A model generated the notes under the pieces. That model was not told the origin of the DNA and did no database searches. It saw only the letters and a program-made list of their open reading frames with translations. A DNA stretch of 64,000 bases from Aerosticca soli (GTDB lineage: Bacteria > Pseudomonadota > Gammaproteobacteria > Xanthomonadales > Rhodanobacteraceae), in NCBI RefSeq assembly GCF_003967035.1, contig NZ_AP018560.1, positions 1,201,001-1,265,000 of the forward strand. The letters are read 5' to 3'. Below, piece by piece: positions 40,891 through 53,666 of this stretch; position 1 is the stretch's first letter, and every line of letters starts with the position of its first letter. Position numbers and translations under genes: made by a program.

Positions 40891-41083
40891 TGGCAGGGCC
40901 GTGGAGGCGCTTTTTCGCCGGTGACCGATAGCGTTCCTTTTCACGAGCAAGTACCATCCGGGCCTTCGGCTTGCCAGCCGACCCCGCATTGACGCGATGC
41001 CCGCCGGCCCCGGCCAGCGGCGCGCCGGTGGGCGAATCAAACAGTGCTGCGTTGCGAACGTATTTTCTCGGAGAACCCTGCCA

Positions 41084-42427
41084 ATGACGCGTGTTCTTGA
41101 ATTCATTGTGGCCTTGATCATCGTCGTCGTCTTTGGCGTCGTGGTCGGTCTGGTCATGCCCTCCAGCGGCCATGTGGAGCGCTCGCTGGTGATCGGCAAG
41201 GACATGCGGCCGGTCTACGACGTGCTCAACAATTTCCGCCGCTTCCCGGACTACGCCGTGCTGCGCAGCTATGACCCCAGGACGCAGTTCAAGTGGTCGG
41301 GCAAGGCCTACGGCCCGGGCGCCGAGGTCAGCTGGGAAAGCAGCGACAGCGACGCTAAGGCCGGCCACGGCAAGCTCACCATCGCCAGCGCCGAGCCGCG
41401 TTTCGACAAGATCGACACCACGGCGAGGAACGCGCAGATCGTCTGGAACCTGGACAACGACTGGCGCGGCAAGGACAAGCACTTCACCTTCGACCTCGAG
41501 CGGCAGGGCAGCCGCGGCCAGCTGACCAAGGTCACCTGGTCCTATGACGTCGCCTACGGGTTCAATCTCATCGACCGCTATTCCAACCTCTACATCCACG
41601 GCAATCCGGATGCCTTCATCCAGTTCAGCCTGAACAACCTGCAGAACGTGTTGGCGACGGTGCCCAACGTGGACTATGGCAAGCTGATTCCCTACATCCG
41701 CCAGACCAAGCCGACGCCGGTGCTGTTCGTCTCCACCCAGATCGCGCGCAAGGACGGCCTGGCGGCGCTGGACGATGCCATCGCCACCGCGGTCAAGCAG
41801 ATCCAGGACGCGGCCAAGAAGCTCGGCGTGAACGTGACCGGCCCGCGGATCGTCTTCACCACCAATTACGGCGACCAGAACTACAGCTTCGATGTGGCCC
41901 TGCCGATCGATGCGGACCACCTCACCGTGGCCGGCCAAGACCATGCGCTGACCGCGCCGCAGCCGCCCAAGCTGGAGGAAGCCGCGCCGGCCGCCGCCAG
42001 TTCCAGTGGCGATGCGGCCCAGAGCGCGGGTGTCGAGCCGGGCAGCCAGGATCGCTTCGGCCGGCTGGTGGTCGACGGCAATGTGCGCGCCATGCTCGCC
42101 TTCGGCGGTCCCGCGCTCGAGGCCCCCTGGAACGGCAGCGCCGCCGGCGTGCCGCCGACCCGCGACATGCTCAAGGCCTATGCGCAGACCCACGGCTACA
42201 AGTACGACGAGGTGACCTACCGGTCCTACGACATCGAGACCGCGCAGGGCGACAACGTCAACACGTTCTCGCGTTACGAGGTCTACCTGCCGCTCTTGGG
42301 CGACGTTCCCGAGCAGACGCCGGAACAGGAGGCGGGGCTGCCGCAGCCGACGCTGGAGCCGGCCTCGTCTTCGTCCGCGCCGGCGCCGGCCGCCAGCGCC
42401 GCGCCCGCCGCCGGTCAGGGCGGCTGA
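41084..42427 (+). CDS. Membrane-anchored SRPBCC protein with GyrI-like domain
   Basis: 447 residues. One N-terminal transmembrane helix (VLEFIVALIIVVVFGVVVGL) is followed by a polyketide-cyclase/START-like domain at about 30-185 (RPVYDVLNNFRRFPDYAVLR, VTWSYDVAYGFNLIDRY). A GyrI/effector-binding-like domain at about 205-400 contains a long disordered insert rich in Ala, Ser and Pro, and the C-terminus is also low complexity. The topology suggests ligand binding in the periplasm. Function is unknown. It follows the two-component pair at 194 bp, perhaps with its own promoter. Confidence 0.7.
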   Translation: MTRVLEFIVALIIVVVFGVVVGLVMPSSGHVERSLVIGKDMRPVYDVLNNFRRFPDYAVLRSYDPRTQFKWSGKAYGPGAEVSWESSDSDAKAGHGKLTIASAEPRFDKIDTTARNAQIVWNLDNDWRGKDKHFTFDLERQGSRGQLTKVTWSYDVAYGFNLIDRYSNLYIHGNPDAFIQFSLNNLQNVLATVPNVDYGKLIPYIRQTKPTPVLFVSTQIARKDGLAALDDAIATAVKQIQDAAKKLGVNVTGPRIVFTTNYGDQNYSFDVALPIDADHLTVAGQDHALTAPQPPKLEEAAPAAASSSGDAAQSAGVEPGSQDRFGRLVVDGNVRAMLAFGGPALEAPWNGSAAGVPPTRDMLKAYAQTHGYKYDEVTYRSYDIETAQGDNVNTFSRYEVYLPLLGDVPEQTPEQEAGLPQPTLEPASSSSAPAPAASAAPAAGQGG

Positions 42428-42450
42428 CCGCCGCGGATCGCTGCGAAAGC

Positions 42451-42479
42451 TCATCCGGCGGCGATCGGCCGCCGGATGA
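42451..42479. terminator. Perfect 12-bp hairpin after the SRPBCC gene
   Basis: TCATCCGGCGGC pairs with GCCGCCGGATGA around GATCG, and imperfect pairing continues outward (AAGC/GCTT). There is no U run, so it may be a transcript-end processing structure or a weak terminator acting on the SRPBCC mRNA, rather than a textbook intrinsic terminator. Confidence 0.5.
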
Positions 42480-42482
42480 GGC

Positions 42483-42512
42483 TTGTCGGTGCCGGTCGGG
42501 CACCCCTACAAT
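42483..42512 (+). promoter_or_regulatory. Promoter for tRNA-Leu (and perhaps tig)
   Basis: TTGTCG (42483-42488) and TACAAT (42507-42512) at an 18-nt spacing, 72 bp before the tRNA. The downstream trigger-factor gene starts 63 bp after the tRNA with no terminator between them, so co-transcription and processing at the tRNA are possible. Confidence 0.55.
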
Positions 42513-42584
42513 GCCTGGCTCTGCGCGAGGCGTCCCCGCGTCTGCCCCGCGAATTTCCTCTGATTTTTTCTTGCTAACCGGCCG

Positions 42585-42669
42585 GCGAAAGTGGCGGAAC
42601 TGGTAGACGCACCAGATTTAGGTTCTGGCGGGTTGCCCCGTGAGGGTTCGAGTCCCTCCTTTCGCACCA
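42585..42669 (+). tRNA. tRNA-Leu (anticodon TAG)
   Basis: 85-nt class II tRNA with acceptor stem GCGAAAG/CTTTCGC, anticodon stem CCAGA/TCTGG around loop TTTAGGT (anticodon TAG), a long variable arm, T-arm GGTTCGAGTCC and encoded CCA at 42667-42669. Reads CUA and other CUN leucine codons. Confidence 0.97.
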
Positions 42670-42732
42670 CGGCACATCCATAAGCTCTGCATCGGACACA
42701 GCCCTTGGCAGAGCGCATCGTCAGGAGTCGTC

Positions 42733-44031
42733 ATGCAGTTCACGGTTGAAAACGTCGGCAAGCTCGAACGCAAGCTCACGGTCCGCTTCCCCGCCGAGCA
42801 GCTCGAGTCACGAGTCAATGCGCGTATCGCGGAACTCGGCCGTACCGTGCGCCTCAAGGGCTTTCGTCCCGGCAAGGTTCCCGCCGCGATCATCCGCCAG
42901 CGGTTCGGTGAACAGGTGCAAGGCGAGGTGCTTTCGGACCTGATCGGCAGCACCCTGCGCGAGGCGTTCGAGCGCGAGCGGCTGCGGCCGGTCGCCAATC
43001 CGGCAATCGATACCACCGGCCGTCCCGAGAACGGCGAGATCGCCTATACCGCCACCTTCGAGGTGCTGCCCGAGTTTCCCGCGATCGACGTCTCGACCCT
43101 CGAGATCACCCGCACCGTGTCGGAGGTGACCGAGGCCGATGTCGACAAGATGATCGAGACCCTGCGTCTGCAGCGGCGCAGCTTCGATCCGGTCGAGCGT
43201 GCGGCCGGCGAAGGCGATTTCGTGCTATTCGAGTACGCCGCCACCGTCGGTGAGCAGCGTCTGCCGCCCGAGGGCATGGAGCGTGCCGGCAGCGTGCTCG
43301 GCTCGGGCACCATGCTCAAAGCACTGGACGACGCCCTGCTGGGTCACCAGGCGGGCGATACTTTCGAGGCCGACATCGCCTTTCCGGACGACTTCGGCCA
43401 TCCTGACCTCGCCGGCAAGACCGCGCGGGTGAGCTTCAAGGTGCTCGAAGTGCGTGAGCCGCACCTGCCGGCGCTGGATGCCGACTTCATCCGTCTGTTC
43501 GGTGTGGACGACGGCGATCTCGAGCACTTCCGTGCCGAAGTGCGCGCCAACCTCGAGCGCGAGCTCAAGGCCGCCCTGATGGCCCGGCTCAAGACCGAGG
43601 TCGCCGAGAAGCTCGCCGCCGCCTACAGCGATCTCGACGTGCCCGAACTCATGGTGCAGGCCGAGGCGCGCAGCCTGGCCGCCGCCGGTCTGCCGCAGGG
43701 GCAGCAGCCGCCGGCCGAGCGCGTCCAGGCGGCGGTGCCCTTTGCCCGCCTGCGTGTGCGCGCCGGTCTGCTGATGGGGGAGATCGCCCGCAATCAAGGC
43801 ATCAGGCTCGACCAGGCGCGGCTTGCCGAACAACTGGCCGCGATCGCCTCCACCTACGAGGAGCCCGAGCAGGTCATCCAGCTGTATCGCAGCGATGCCC
43901 AGCTCCTGGCGGGGCTGCAGAACCGCGTGCTGGAAGACCAGGTGGCCGAGTGGGTCGCCGAGCATGCGCAGACGACGGTACAGAGCCTGCCGTTCGACGA
44001 GGTGATGCGTCCGGCCGCGACGGCCTCTTGA
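42733..44031 (+). CDS. tig: Trigger factor
   Basis: 432-residue ribosome-bound chaperone and prolyl isomerase. The ribosome-binding signature GFRPGKVP is at about 43-50, the FKBP-like PPIase domain covers about 150-245 ([34 protein letters not shown]), and the helical C-domain follows. It heads the protein quality-control run tig-clpP-clpX-lon. AGGAG precedes ATG 42733. Confidence 0.96.
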   Translation: MQFTVENVGKLERKLTVRFPAEQLESRVNARIAELGRTVRLKGFRPGKVPAAIIRQRFGEQVQGEVLSDLIGSTLREAFERERLRPVANPAIDTTGRPENGEIAYTATFEVLPEFPAIDVSTLEITRTVSEVTEADVDKMIETLRLQRRSFDPVERAAGEGDFVLFEYAATVGEQRLPPEGMERAGSVLGSGTMLKALDDALLGHQAGDTFEADIAFPDDFGHPDLAGKTARVSFKVLEVREPHLPALDADFIRLFGVDDGDLEHFRAEVRANLERELKAALMARLKTEVAEKLAAAYSDLDVPELMVQAEARSLAAAGLPQGQQPPAERVQAAVPFARLRVRAGLLMGEIARNQGIRLDQARLAEQLAAIASTYEEPEQVIQLYRSDAQLLAGLQNRVLEDQVAEWVAEHAQTTVQSLPFDEVMRPAATAS

Positions 44032-44131
44032 CGATACGCTCCCCGCGACCCATATAAACGGCTGCGGAAAACCCAGTGTGGGCATCCGCTCCGGCATCAT
44101 TGCGATGCCATCGTCAACCCGGAGGTTTCCC

Positions 44132-44764
44132 GTGGCCATGGGCCCGATCCAGAATCTCAATCTCGTGCCGATCGTCGTCGAGCAGACTGCGCGCGGCGAG
44201 CGTTCGTACGACATCTATTCGCGCCTGCTCAAGGAACGGGTCATCTTCCTCGTCGGCGAGGTCAACGACCAGGTCGCCAATGTGGTGGTGGCGCAGATGT
44301 TGTTCTTGGAATCGGAGAATCCCGAGAAGGACATCCATCTCTATATCAACAGCCCTGGCGGCTCGGTGACGGCGGGGCTGGCCATCTACGACACCATGCA
44401 GTTCGTGAAGCCGGCGGTCAGCACCATGTGCGTCGGCCAGGCCGCCAGCATGGGTGCGCTGCTGCTCGCCGCCGGTGCGGCCGGCAAGCGGCATTCCCTG
44501 CCGCATTCCAGGATCATGATCCACCAGCCCTGGGCCGGCGGCATTTCCGGCCAGGCCACCGACATCGAGATCCACGCGCGCGAGATTCTCACCATGCGCG
44601 AGCGCCTCAACGAGATCCTGGCGCGTCACACCGGCAAGCCGATCGAGGAGATCGCCCGCGACACCGAGCGCGATCGCTTCATGAGCGCTGCCGACGCCCA
44701 GGCTTATGGGCTGATCGATTCAGTACTGGATCGGCGCACGGTCGAGACGGTCAAGTCGGCTTGA
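44132..44764 (+). CDS. clpP: ATP-dependent Clp protease proteolytic subunit
   Basis: 210-residue serine protease that forms the tetradecameric barrel docked by ClpX or ClpA. The catalytic triad is visible: Ser in [14 protein letters not shown], His in [10 protein letters not shown] and Asp in [18 protein letters not shown]. The GGAGG at 44121 is spaced 6 nt from GTG 44132, which I prefer; the in-frame ATG at 44138 would lose only two residues. It degrades SsrA-tagged proteins together with ClpX. Confidence 0.96.
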   Translation: MAMGPIQNLNLVPIVVEQTARGERSYDIYSRLLKERVIFLVGEVNDQVANVVVAQMLFLESENPEKDIHLYINSPGGSVTAGLAIYDTMQFVKPAVSTMCVGQAASMGALLLAAGAAGKRHSLPHSRIMIHQPWAGGISGQATDIEIHAREILTMRERLNEILARHTGKPIEEIARDTERDRFMSAADAQAYGLIDSVLDRRTVETVKSA

Positions 44765-44869
44765 ACCATCGCGCTCGATGGCGAAACGGGCGGGGCGGCG
44801 CCGCGGATGCAGGCGCCGGACCCTCCTGTTATGCTCGTTGCGCGACAAGATTGATGGCAGGAAGAAAGC

Positions 44870-46165
<1,296 letters not shown>

Positions 46166-46202
46166 GGGCGCGATCGCCGGACCCTACGGAAACGAGCCCT
46201 GC

Positions 46203-46238
46203 GGCTCCGGTGCCCACGCGCCGGGGCCGTCGTTTTTT
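46203..46238 (+). terminator. Terminator of the clpPX transcript
   Basis: GGCTCCGG pairs with CCGGGGCC (8 bp with one G-T pair) around a 10-nt loop, followed after 4 nt by TTTTTT (46233-46238). It lies 37 bp past the clpX stop. Confidence 0.7.
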
Positions 46239-46343
46239 GTGCGCGCATCTTGCTTATGAGGCCGCGTGACTCCACCTTGACGTTCAGGCGTCGCCGGCGC
46301 AGTGTCGGTGACGCGACGCCCTATTTGATGAGGTAAGCATTCC

Positions 46344-48836
<2,493 letters not shown>

Positions 48837-48882
48837 ACATCACCGCCAGGTGTGCAAGATCATTGCAATACCAGCACGTTAG

Positions 48883-48903
48883 CGAAGGCCTCAACGGCCT
48901 TCG
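48883..48903 (+). terminator. Hairpin after lon
   Basis: CGAAGGCC pairs perfectly with GGCCTTCG around TCAAC, 46 nt past the lon stop. No T run follows, so efficiency as an intrinsic terminator is doubtful, although the hupB promoter begins only 15 nt later. Confidence 0.45.
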
Positions 48904-48918
48904 CGCGTGTATTGCGCC

Positions 48919-48948
48919 TTGCCGCTGGCGCTGGCGCGCTGGTATAAA
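48919..48948 (+). promoter_or_regulatory. hupB promoter
   Basis: TTGCCG (48919-48924) and TATAAA (48943-48948), spacing 18, with TG one base ahead of the -10 (extended -10). It leaves a leader of about 150 nt before the HU gene, in which no gene or known RNA element was seen. Confidence 0.6.
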
Positions 48949-49107
48949 GGCCGCACCGCAGACTCGGCGCCTTGCCATGGCGCAGCGATGCGGGGTTGCG
49001 GGGCGACGCCACAGGGGAACTTGGCGCAACGATCATGGCGGCGAAGCCCTGTCCCATCTCTGACCCACGCGGGCTGCAAAACAACGATTAAGAGGGAGTG
49101 TTTCCTA

Positions 49108-49380
49108 ATGAATAAAACCGATCTGATCAATGCGGTCGCCGAAAAGGCCGAACTGTCCCGGGCTGACGCCAGTCGCGCATTGGAGGCCTTCTTCGACACC
49201 GTGCAGAAGGCGCTCAAGAAGGGGGATGACGTGGCCGTGGTCGGTTTCGGCACTTTCACCGTGCGCAAGCGCGCCGCGCGTACCGGCCGCAATCCGCGGA
49301 CCAACGAGACGATCAAGATCAAGGCCTCCAAGGTGCCCGCCTTCAAGGCTGGCAAGACATTGAAGGATGCCCTAAACTAA
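49108..49380 (+). CDS. hupB: DNA-binding protein HU-beta
   Basis: 90-residue histone-like protein of standard length: [20 protein letters not shown], then [20 protein letters not shown] with the DNA-intercalating arm (RNPRT) and the end [16 protein letters not shown]. It bends and compacts DNA as a dimer. Location between lon and ppiD is conserved in gammaproteobacteria. GGGAG lies 9-13 nt before the ATG. Confidence 0.97.
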   Translation: MNKTDLINAVAEKAELSRADASRALEAFFDTVQKALKKGDDVAVVGFGTFTVRKRAARTGRNPRTNETIKIKASKVPAFKAGKTLKDALN

Positions 49381-49400
49381 GCGGCTCGCCGTTTGGTTTC

Positions 49401-49475
49401 GGGTGCTTAGCTCAGCGGTAGAGCGTCGCCCTTACAAGGCGAGGGTCGTAGGTTCGATCCCTACAGCACCCACCA
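49401..49475 (+). tRNA. tRNA-Val (anticodon TAC)
   Basis: 75 nt: acceptor GGGTGCT/AGCACCC, anticodon stem TCGCC/GGCGA around CTTACAA (anticodon TAC), T-arm AGGTTCGATCC, encoded CCA at 49473-49475. Begins 21 nt after hupB with no terminator, so it may be cut from the hupB transcript. Confidence 0.97.
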
Positions 49476-49486
49476 GCAAGAGACGT

Positions 49487-49563
49487 GGAGCGGTAGTTCA
49501 GCTGGTTAGAATGCTGGCCTGTCACGCCGGAGGTCGCGGGTTCGAGTCCCGTCCGCTCCGCCA
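49487..49563 (+). tRNA. tRNA-Asp (anticodon GTC)
   Basis: 77 nt: acceptor GGAGCGG/CCGCTCC, anticodon loop CTGTCAC (anticodon GTC), T-arm GGGTTCGAGTCCC and encoded CCA at 49561-49563. Only 11 nt after tRNA-Val, so both come from one precursor. Confidence 0.97.
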
Positions 49564-49571
49564 TCCGTCAG

Positions 49572-49600
49572 CAAGGGCGCCTAGCAGGCGCCCTTGTCGT
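49572..49600 (+). terminator. Terminator after the tRNA pair
   Basis: Perfect 10-bp stem CAAGGGCGCC/GGCGCCCTTG with loop TAGCA, followed by TCGTTTC. Ends the hupB-tRNA unit 9 nt past the tRNA-Asp CCA and precedes ppiD. Confidence 0.8.
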
Positions 49601-49635
49601 TTCGGCTTGGGACCCCTTTTCTAGAGACACGATCC

Positions 49636-51540
49636 ATGCTGCAGGCATTGCGCAACAAGCTCCACGGTTGGCCGACGATCATCATTCTCGGCATTTGCGT
49701 CTTTGCGGTGGCCTTCTTCGGCATCGAGTCCTATTTCATGTCGCAGACCGACACCTACGTGGCCAAGGTCGGCAAGCACGAGATCAGCCAGCAGGCCTTC
49801 CAGGACCGGGTGAACCAGTTGCGGCGCGAGGACAGCCAGCGGCTCGGCGACCAGTTCGACCCGAGCGTCTACGACACGCCGGCGATGAAGCAGCGCATCC
49901 TCGACGCGATGATCGACGAGCAGCTGTTGCTGCAGGCCAACGAGGCGCTCGGACTCAAGGTGTCCGACACGGCGGTGCGTGAAAGTATCGCCGCCATTCC
50001 CGCGTTCCAGAGCGATGGCCACTTCGATGCCGATGCCTATCGGGCGGCCCTGGCCGGTGCCGGGCAGACCCCGGCGGCGTTCGATGCGGACATGCGCGCG
50101 GCGCTGGCCATGCGCCTCGTGCCGGATGCGCTGACCGCCAGCACGCTCGTCACCGACGATCAGCTGCAGCGCTACCTCGACCTCGAATTGCAGCGCCGCG
50201 ACCTGCGCTATGCGGTGCTGCCCAAGCCGGCCACGGTCGATGCGACGGTGTCGGATGCCGAGATTGCCGCCTATTACCAGGCGCACCTCGCCGACTTCAC
50301 CACGCCCGAACGCGTGGCGGTGAAATACCTCGAAGTCAACGGCGCCGAACTCAAGGTCGATGCCGCGCCCAGCGATGAGGCGTTGCGCAAGCGCTACGCC
50401 CAGGAACAGCAGCGTTTCCTCCAGCCCGAACAGCGGCTGGCCTCGCACATTCTGATCAGCGTGCCGAAGAACGCCACGGCCGAGCAGCAGAAAGCGGCGC
50501 TGGCCAAGGCCGAAGAGATCGCCAAGCAGGCCAACGCGGCGAATTTCGCCGAGCTCGCCCAGAAGTATTCCGACGACCTGGGTTCCAAGCGTCAGGGCGG
50601 CGATCTCGGTTGGCTGGAAAAAGGCGTGGCCAATGCCGCCTTCGACGCCGCCCTGTTCGCCATGCACAAGGGCGAGATCTCCAAGCCGGTGTTGTCCGAC
50701 GAGGGCTACCACATCATCTGGCTGCGCGATGTCCGGCAGGGGCAGGTCAAGCCCTTCGAGGAAGTTCGCGCCCAGCTCATGCAGGAAGAGACCGTGGGCG
50801 CCCGGGAACGCAAGTATGCGGAGCTGGCCGGCAAGCTCGCCGATGAAACCTATCGCAATCCGGCCTCGTTGGAGCCGGCTGCCCAGTCGCTCGGCTTGCC
50901 GATCAAGGATTCCGGCTGGTTCGGCCGCGACGGTGGATCCGGCATCGCGGCCAATCCCAAGGTCGTGCAGGCGGCCTTCTCGGAGGACGTCCTGGTCCGG
51001 GGCAACAATTCCGGCCTGATCGAGATTGCGCCCAACCATGCCGTCGTCCTGCATCTGGATCGTCACGAGAACGCCCATCCCAGGCCGCTGGACGAAGTGC
51101 GCGACACGGTGCGGCAGAAGATCCTCGACGAGCGCCGCCGCGAGGCAGCCAAGAATCAGGCCGAGGCCTTGCTCGCGCGCTTGCGCAAGGGCGAGGACTT
51201 CGCCACCGTCGCGGCATCCGCCGGGGCGCAGATCCGCGACGCGCGTGAGGTGCTGCGCATGCAGCCGGACGTGCCGGCCGCCATCCGGGAAGCCGCCTTC
51301 CATCTGCCGCATCCCGCGCCCGGTACGGCGCAGTGGCAGGCGGTGGCCATGCCCGACGGCAGCTATGCCTTGCTGGCGCTCGACAAGGTTCAGGGCGCCG
51401 ATCCGGCCAAGGTCGATGCCCGTGAGCGGCAGATGCTGCGCGAGGGCATGCGCCGGGCCTATGGCGAGGCGACCACGCGCGACTATCTGAAGGCCTTGCG
51501 CCAGCGCATCCCGGTCAAGATCGTCGCCGAAAGGCTGTAG
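49636..51540 (+). CDS. ppiD: Periplasmic folding chaperone PpiD (SurA-like)
   Basis: 634 residues. A short cytoplasmic start and one transmembrane helix (TIIILGICVFAVAFFGIESY) anchor it in the inner membrane. A SurA_N-3-like chaperone domain precedes the parvulin domain at about 265-365 (ASHILISVPKNATAEQ, AQKYSDDLGSKRQGGDLGWL, HKGEISKPVLSDEGYHIIWL). A long helical C-domain follows. It assists proteins leaving the Sec translocon. ATG 49636 is preferred because it places the helix close to the N-terminus. Confidence 0.93.
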   Translation: MLQALRNKLHGWPTIIILGICVFAVAFFGIESYFMSQTDTYVAKVGKHEISQQAFQDRVNQLRREDSQRLGDQFDPSVYDTPAMKQRILDAMIDEQLLLQANEALGLKVSDTAVRESIAAIPAFQSDGHFDADAYRAALAGAGQTPAAFDADMRAALAMRLVPDALTASTLVTDDQLQRYLDLELQRRDLRYAVLPKPATVDATVSDAEIAAYYQAHLADFTTPERVAVKYLEVNGAELKVDAAPSDEALRKRYAQEQQRFLQPEQRLASHILISVPKNATAEQQKAALAKAEEIAKQANAANFAELAQKYSDDLGSKRQGGDLGWLEKGVANAAFDAALFAMHKGEISKPVLSDEGYHIIWLRDVRQGQVKPFEEVRAQLMQEETVGARERKYAELAGKLADETYRNPASLEPAAQSLGLPIKDSGWFGRDGGSGIAANPKVVQAAFSEDVLVRGNNSGLIEIAPNHAVVLHLDRHENAHPRPLDEVRDTVRQKILDERRREAAKNQAEALLARLRKGEDFATVAASAGAQIRDAREVLRMQPDVPAAIREAAFHLPHPAPGTAQWQAVAMPDGSYALLALDKVQGADPAKVDARERQMLREGMRRAYGEATTRDYLKALRQRIPVKIVAERL

Positions 51541-51594
51541 CGCGGCGCGTGACCCTGACGCACGGGCGGAATGCCCGCCCGTGCTTTGAGGCCG

Positions 51595-52737
51595 TCATTG
51601 CGCCAGACGTAGGACCTGGCCTGGCCGCAGGCCGGCGTCGTCGAGATGGTTGAGCCGGGCGAGATCGGCGATGTCCAGCGCATGCTGGCGGGCGATGTGC
51701 CAGAGCGTCTCCCCGGGCGCGACGGTATGCGTGGCGGGCCCGGAGGCTACGGCGGTCGCGGCGGCGGTGGCCGTGTCCTGCGACGTGGGCGAGGGCTCGG
51801 ATGATGATGACAGCCGCGCGGCAGCGAAGGCGGGCAACAGCAGCCGCTGGCCGGGGCCGTGCGCTGGATGGTAGGCGGGATTGAGTGCGTGTAGCGCGGC
51901 CTCGGACAAGCCCGTCCGTGCCGCCACCGCGCCGAGGGTCGGGCTGGCATCGAGCCTGATCGCGACCAGCCGCTGCTGTGGCGAGAGGGCCGGCAGACGC
52001 ACGCCGAACCGTACCGGTTCGCGGATCACGCAGGCCACGGCGAGCAGCTTGGCCAGGTGTTCGCGCGTGCCGGCACGCACCGCAAGCTCGGGCAGTGCCG
52101 GTTCCGCGGGTGGCGTGGTGCCACGCGGCAGCAGACGGCTGATGCTCGATTCGCCGGCGTTGTAGGCATAGTCGGCCAGCCGCCAGTCGCCGAAGCGCTC
52201 GTGATAGCGCTTGAGCAGACCCATGACGGCTTCGGTGGCGGCGGCCATGTCCAATCGGCCATCGCGCGATGCGTCGACCGCCAGACCCATGCGGCGCGCA
52301 CTGCTCGGCATGATCTGCCACGCGCCGGCCGGCCGGCCGCGCCGCGTGGGCGCAGCGTTCGCGCGGAAACCGCTCTCCACCCAGGGCAGCAGGGCAAATT
52401 CGCCGGCGACGCCCTGTGCGGCGGCGATCTGCTGCGCGTAGGCCAGCTGCGGCAGGGCTTCCGTGAGGCGCGCCTCGAAGGCATCCGTATCCCGTGTATA
52501 GCGCTGCGCCCAGGCGAGGATGGCCGGGTCTGCATCGCAGTCGGGCATGGCGAAGCTCTCGCGCAGATCAACCCAGAAATCGGGCTGCGCCGGCGGCGCC
52601 GCGGGCAGGGTGAGGGAGCTCAGTTCGGTAGGTTTCGGGGGTGTGCCGGGCCGGGTCATCGGTGGCGTGGCGCAAGCGGCCAGGAGTGCGGTCAGCGCGA
52701 CTGCCAATCCGCGGCGTGCCAGGGGCGCGGCCTTCAT
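51595..52737 (-). CDS. mltD: LysM-containing membrane-bound lytic transglycosylase (MltD-like)
   Basis: 380 residues. A lipoprotein-type signal (LTALLAACATPP) is followed by a GH23 SLT domain with catalytic Glu in FALLPWVESGFRANAAP and the GAWQIMPSSARRMGL and NAGESSISRLL motifs, and a single C-terminal LysM domain (HTVAPGETLWHIARQHALDI) that binds peptidoglycan. E. coli MltD has more LysM copies. The start overlaps gloB by 4 nt; mltD-gloB-MTase-rnhA-dnaQ is the Pseudomonas PA1812-1816 order. Confidence 0.88.
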   Translation of the reverse strand: MKAAPLARRGLAVALTALLAACATPPMTRPGTPPKPTELSSLTLPAAPPAQPDFWVDLRESFAMPDCDADPAILAWAQRYTRDTDAFEARLTEALPQLAYAQQIAAAQGVAGEFALLPWVESGFRANAAPTRRGRPAGAWQIMPSSARRMGLAVDASRDGRLDMAAATEAVMGLLKRYHERFGDWRLADYAYNAGESSISRLLPRGTTPPAEPALPELAVRAGTREHLAKLLAVACVIREPVRFGVRLPALSPQQRLVAIRLDASPTLGAVAARTGLSEAALHALNPAYHPAHGPGQRLLLPAFAAARLSSSSEPSPTSQDTATAAATAVASGPATHTVAPGETLWHIARQHALDIADLARLNHLDDAGLRPGQVLRLAQ

Positions 52738-53486
52738 GCGAAAACGTCCTTGGCGGCGCGCAATTTGGCGAATCGCTCCACCCGGCTCGCCGTCGTGCCG
52801 GCCCAGGTCTTGATCGCCTCGCTGTCCACGCGCAGGAAGGGATTGCAGGCGCGCTCGCTGGCCAGCGGCACCGGCAGGGTGGGGCGGCCGGCTTCGCGCA
52901 GGCTCGCCACTTCGCGCAGCCGCGCGCGCAGGGCAGCGTTGTGCGGATCGACGCTCAGCGCAAAGCGTCCGTTCGCCGCCGTGTATTCGTGTCCGCAGCA
53001 CACCAGGGTCTCGTCCGGCAACGCGCAGAGACGGTCGAGCGAGGCCAGCATCTGCGCCGGCGTGCCCTCGAACAGACGGCCGCAGCCCAGGCTGAACAAG
53101 GTGTCGCCGCTGAACAGCCAGCCTGCACCGACATAGGCGATGTGGCTGAGCGTGTGGCCGGGTACGGCGATCACCTTGAAGGCGATCGCGGGAGTCTCAA
53201 GGGAGATCAGCGCGTCATCGCCCACGCGCTCGGCGGCAAGCGCGATGCGCGCGTCGTCCGGGGCGATGATCTTGGCGCCATGCCGGGACGCGAGCTCGGC
53301 GGCGCCACCGATATGGTCGGCATGATGATGGGTGAGCAGGATGGCGCGCAGCGCAAGGCCGGCCTCGGCCATGAAGCGCTCGACCGGCAAGGCTTCGCCG
53401 GGATCGACGACGATCGCGTCGCCGGCCTCGTCGTGGGCCAGCCAGATGTAGTTGTCGGCAAGCGCCGGGATCGGGACGAGCTGCAT
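52734..53486 (-). CDS. gloB: Hydroxyacylglutathione hydrolase (glyoxalase II)
   Basis: 250-residue metallo-beta-lactamase-fold thioesterase that hydrolyses S-lactoylglutathione in methylglyoxal detoxification. The metal motif LTHHHADHIGG is followed by VIAVPGHTLSHIAY, FSGDTLFSLGCGRLFEG and VCCGHEYTAANGRFA. The C-terminal substrate domain with NPFLRVDSE is present. ATG 53486 (MQLVPIPALADNYIWL) is the family start. Confidence 0.95.
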   Translation of the reverse strand: MQLVPIPALADNYIWLAHDEAGDAIVVDPGEALPVERFMAEAGLALRAILLTHHHADHIGGAAELASRHGAKIIAPDDARIALAAERVGDDALISLETPAIAFKVIAVPGHTLSHIAYVGAGWLFSGDTLFSLGCGRLFEGTPAQMLASLDRLCALPDETLVCCGHEYTAANGRFALSVDPHNAALRARLREVASLREAGRPTLPVPLASERACNPFLRVDSEAIKTWAGTTASRVERFAKLRAAKDVFA

Positions 53487-53666
53487 GCAGGCCACGGTTC
53501 TCCTCTCTCTGATGGCATCGAGGGGCACAGCCGGGCGGGCCGCGCAACGGCCGGACTATAAAAGCTCGTGGTCGCCCGCTTGTTAGGCCGTATTTAACGA
53601 ATGCGGCGGGATCGGCAGCGCGGCGAGCCGTTACACTTCGTGTCTTCGGTCGTCGTCACAAGCCCC

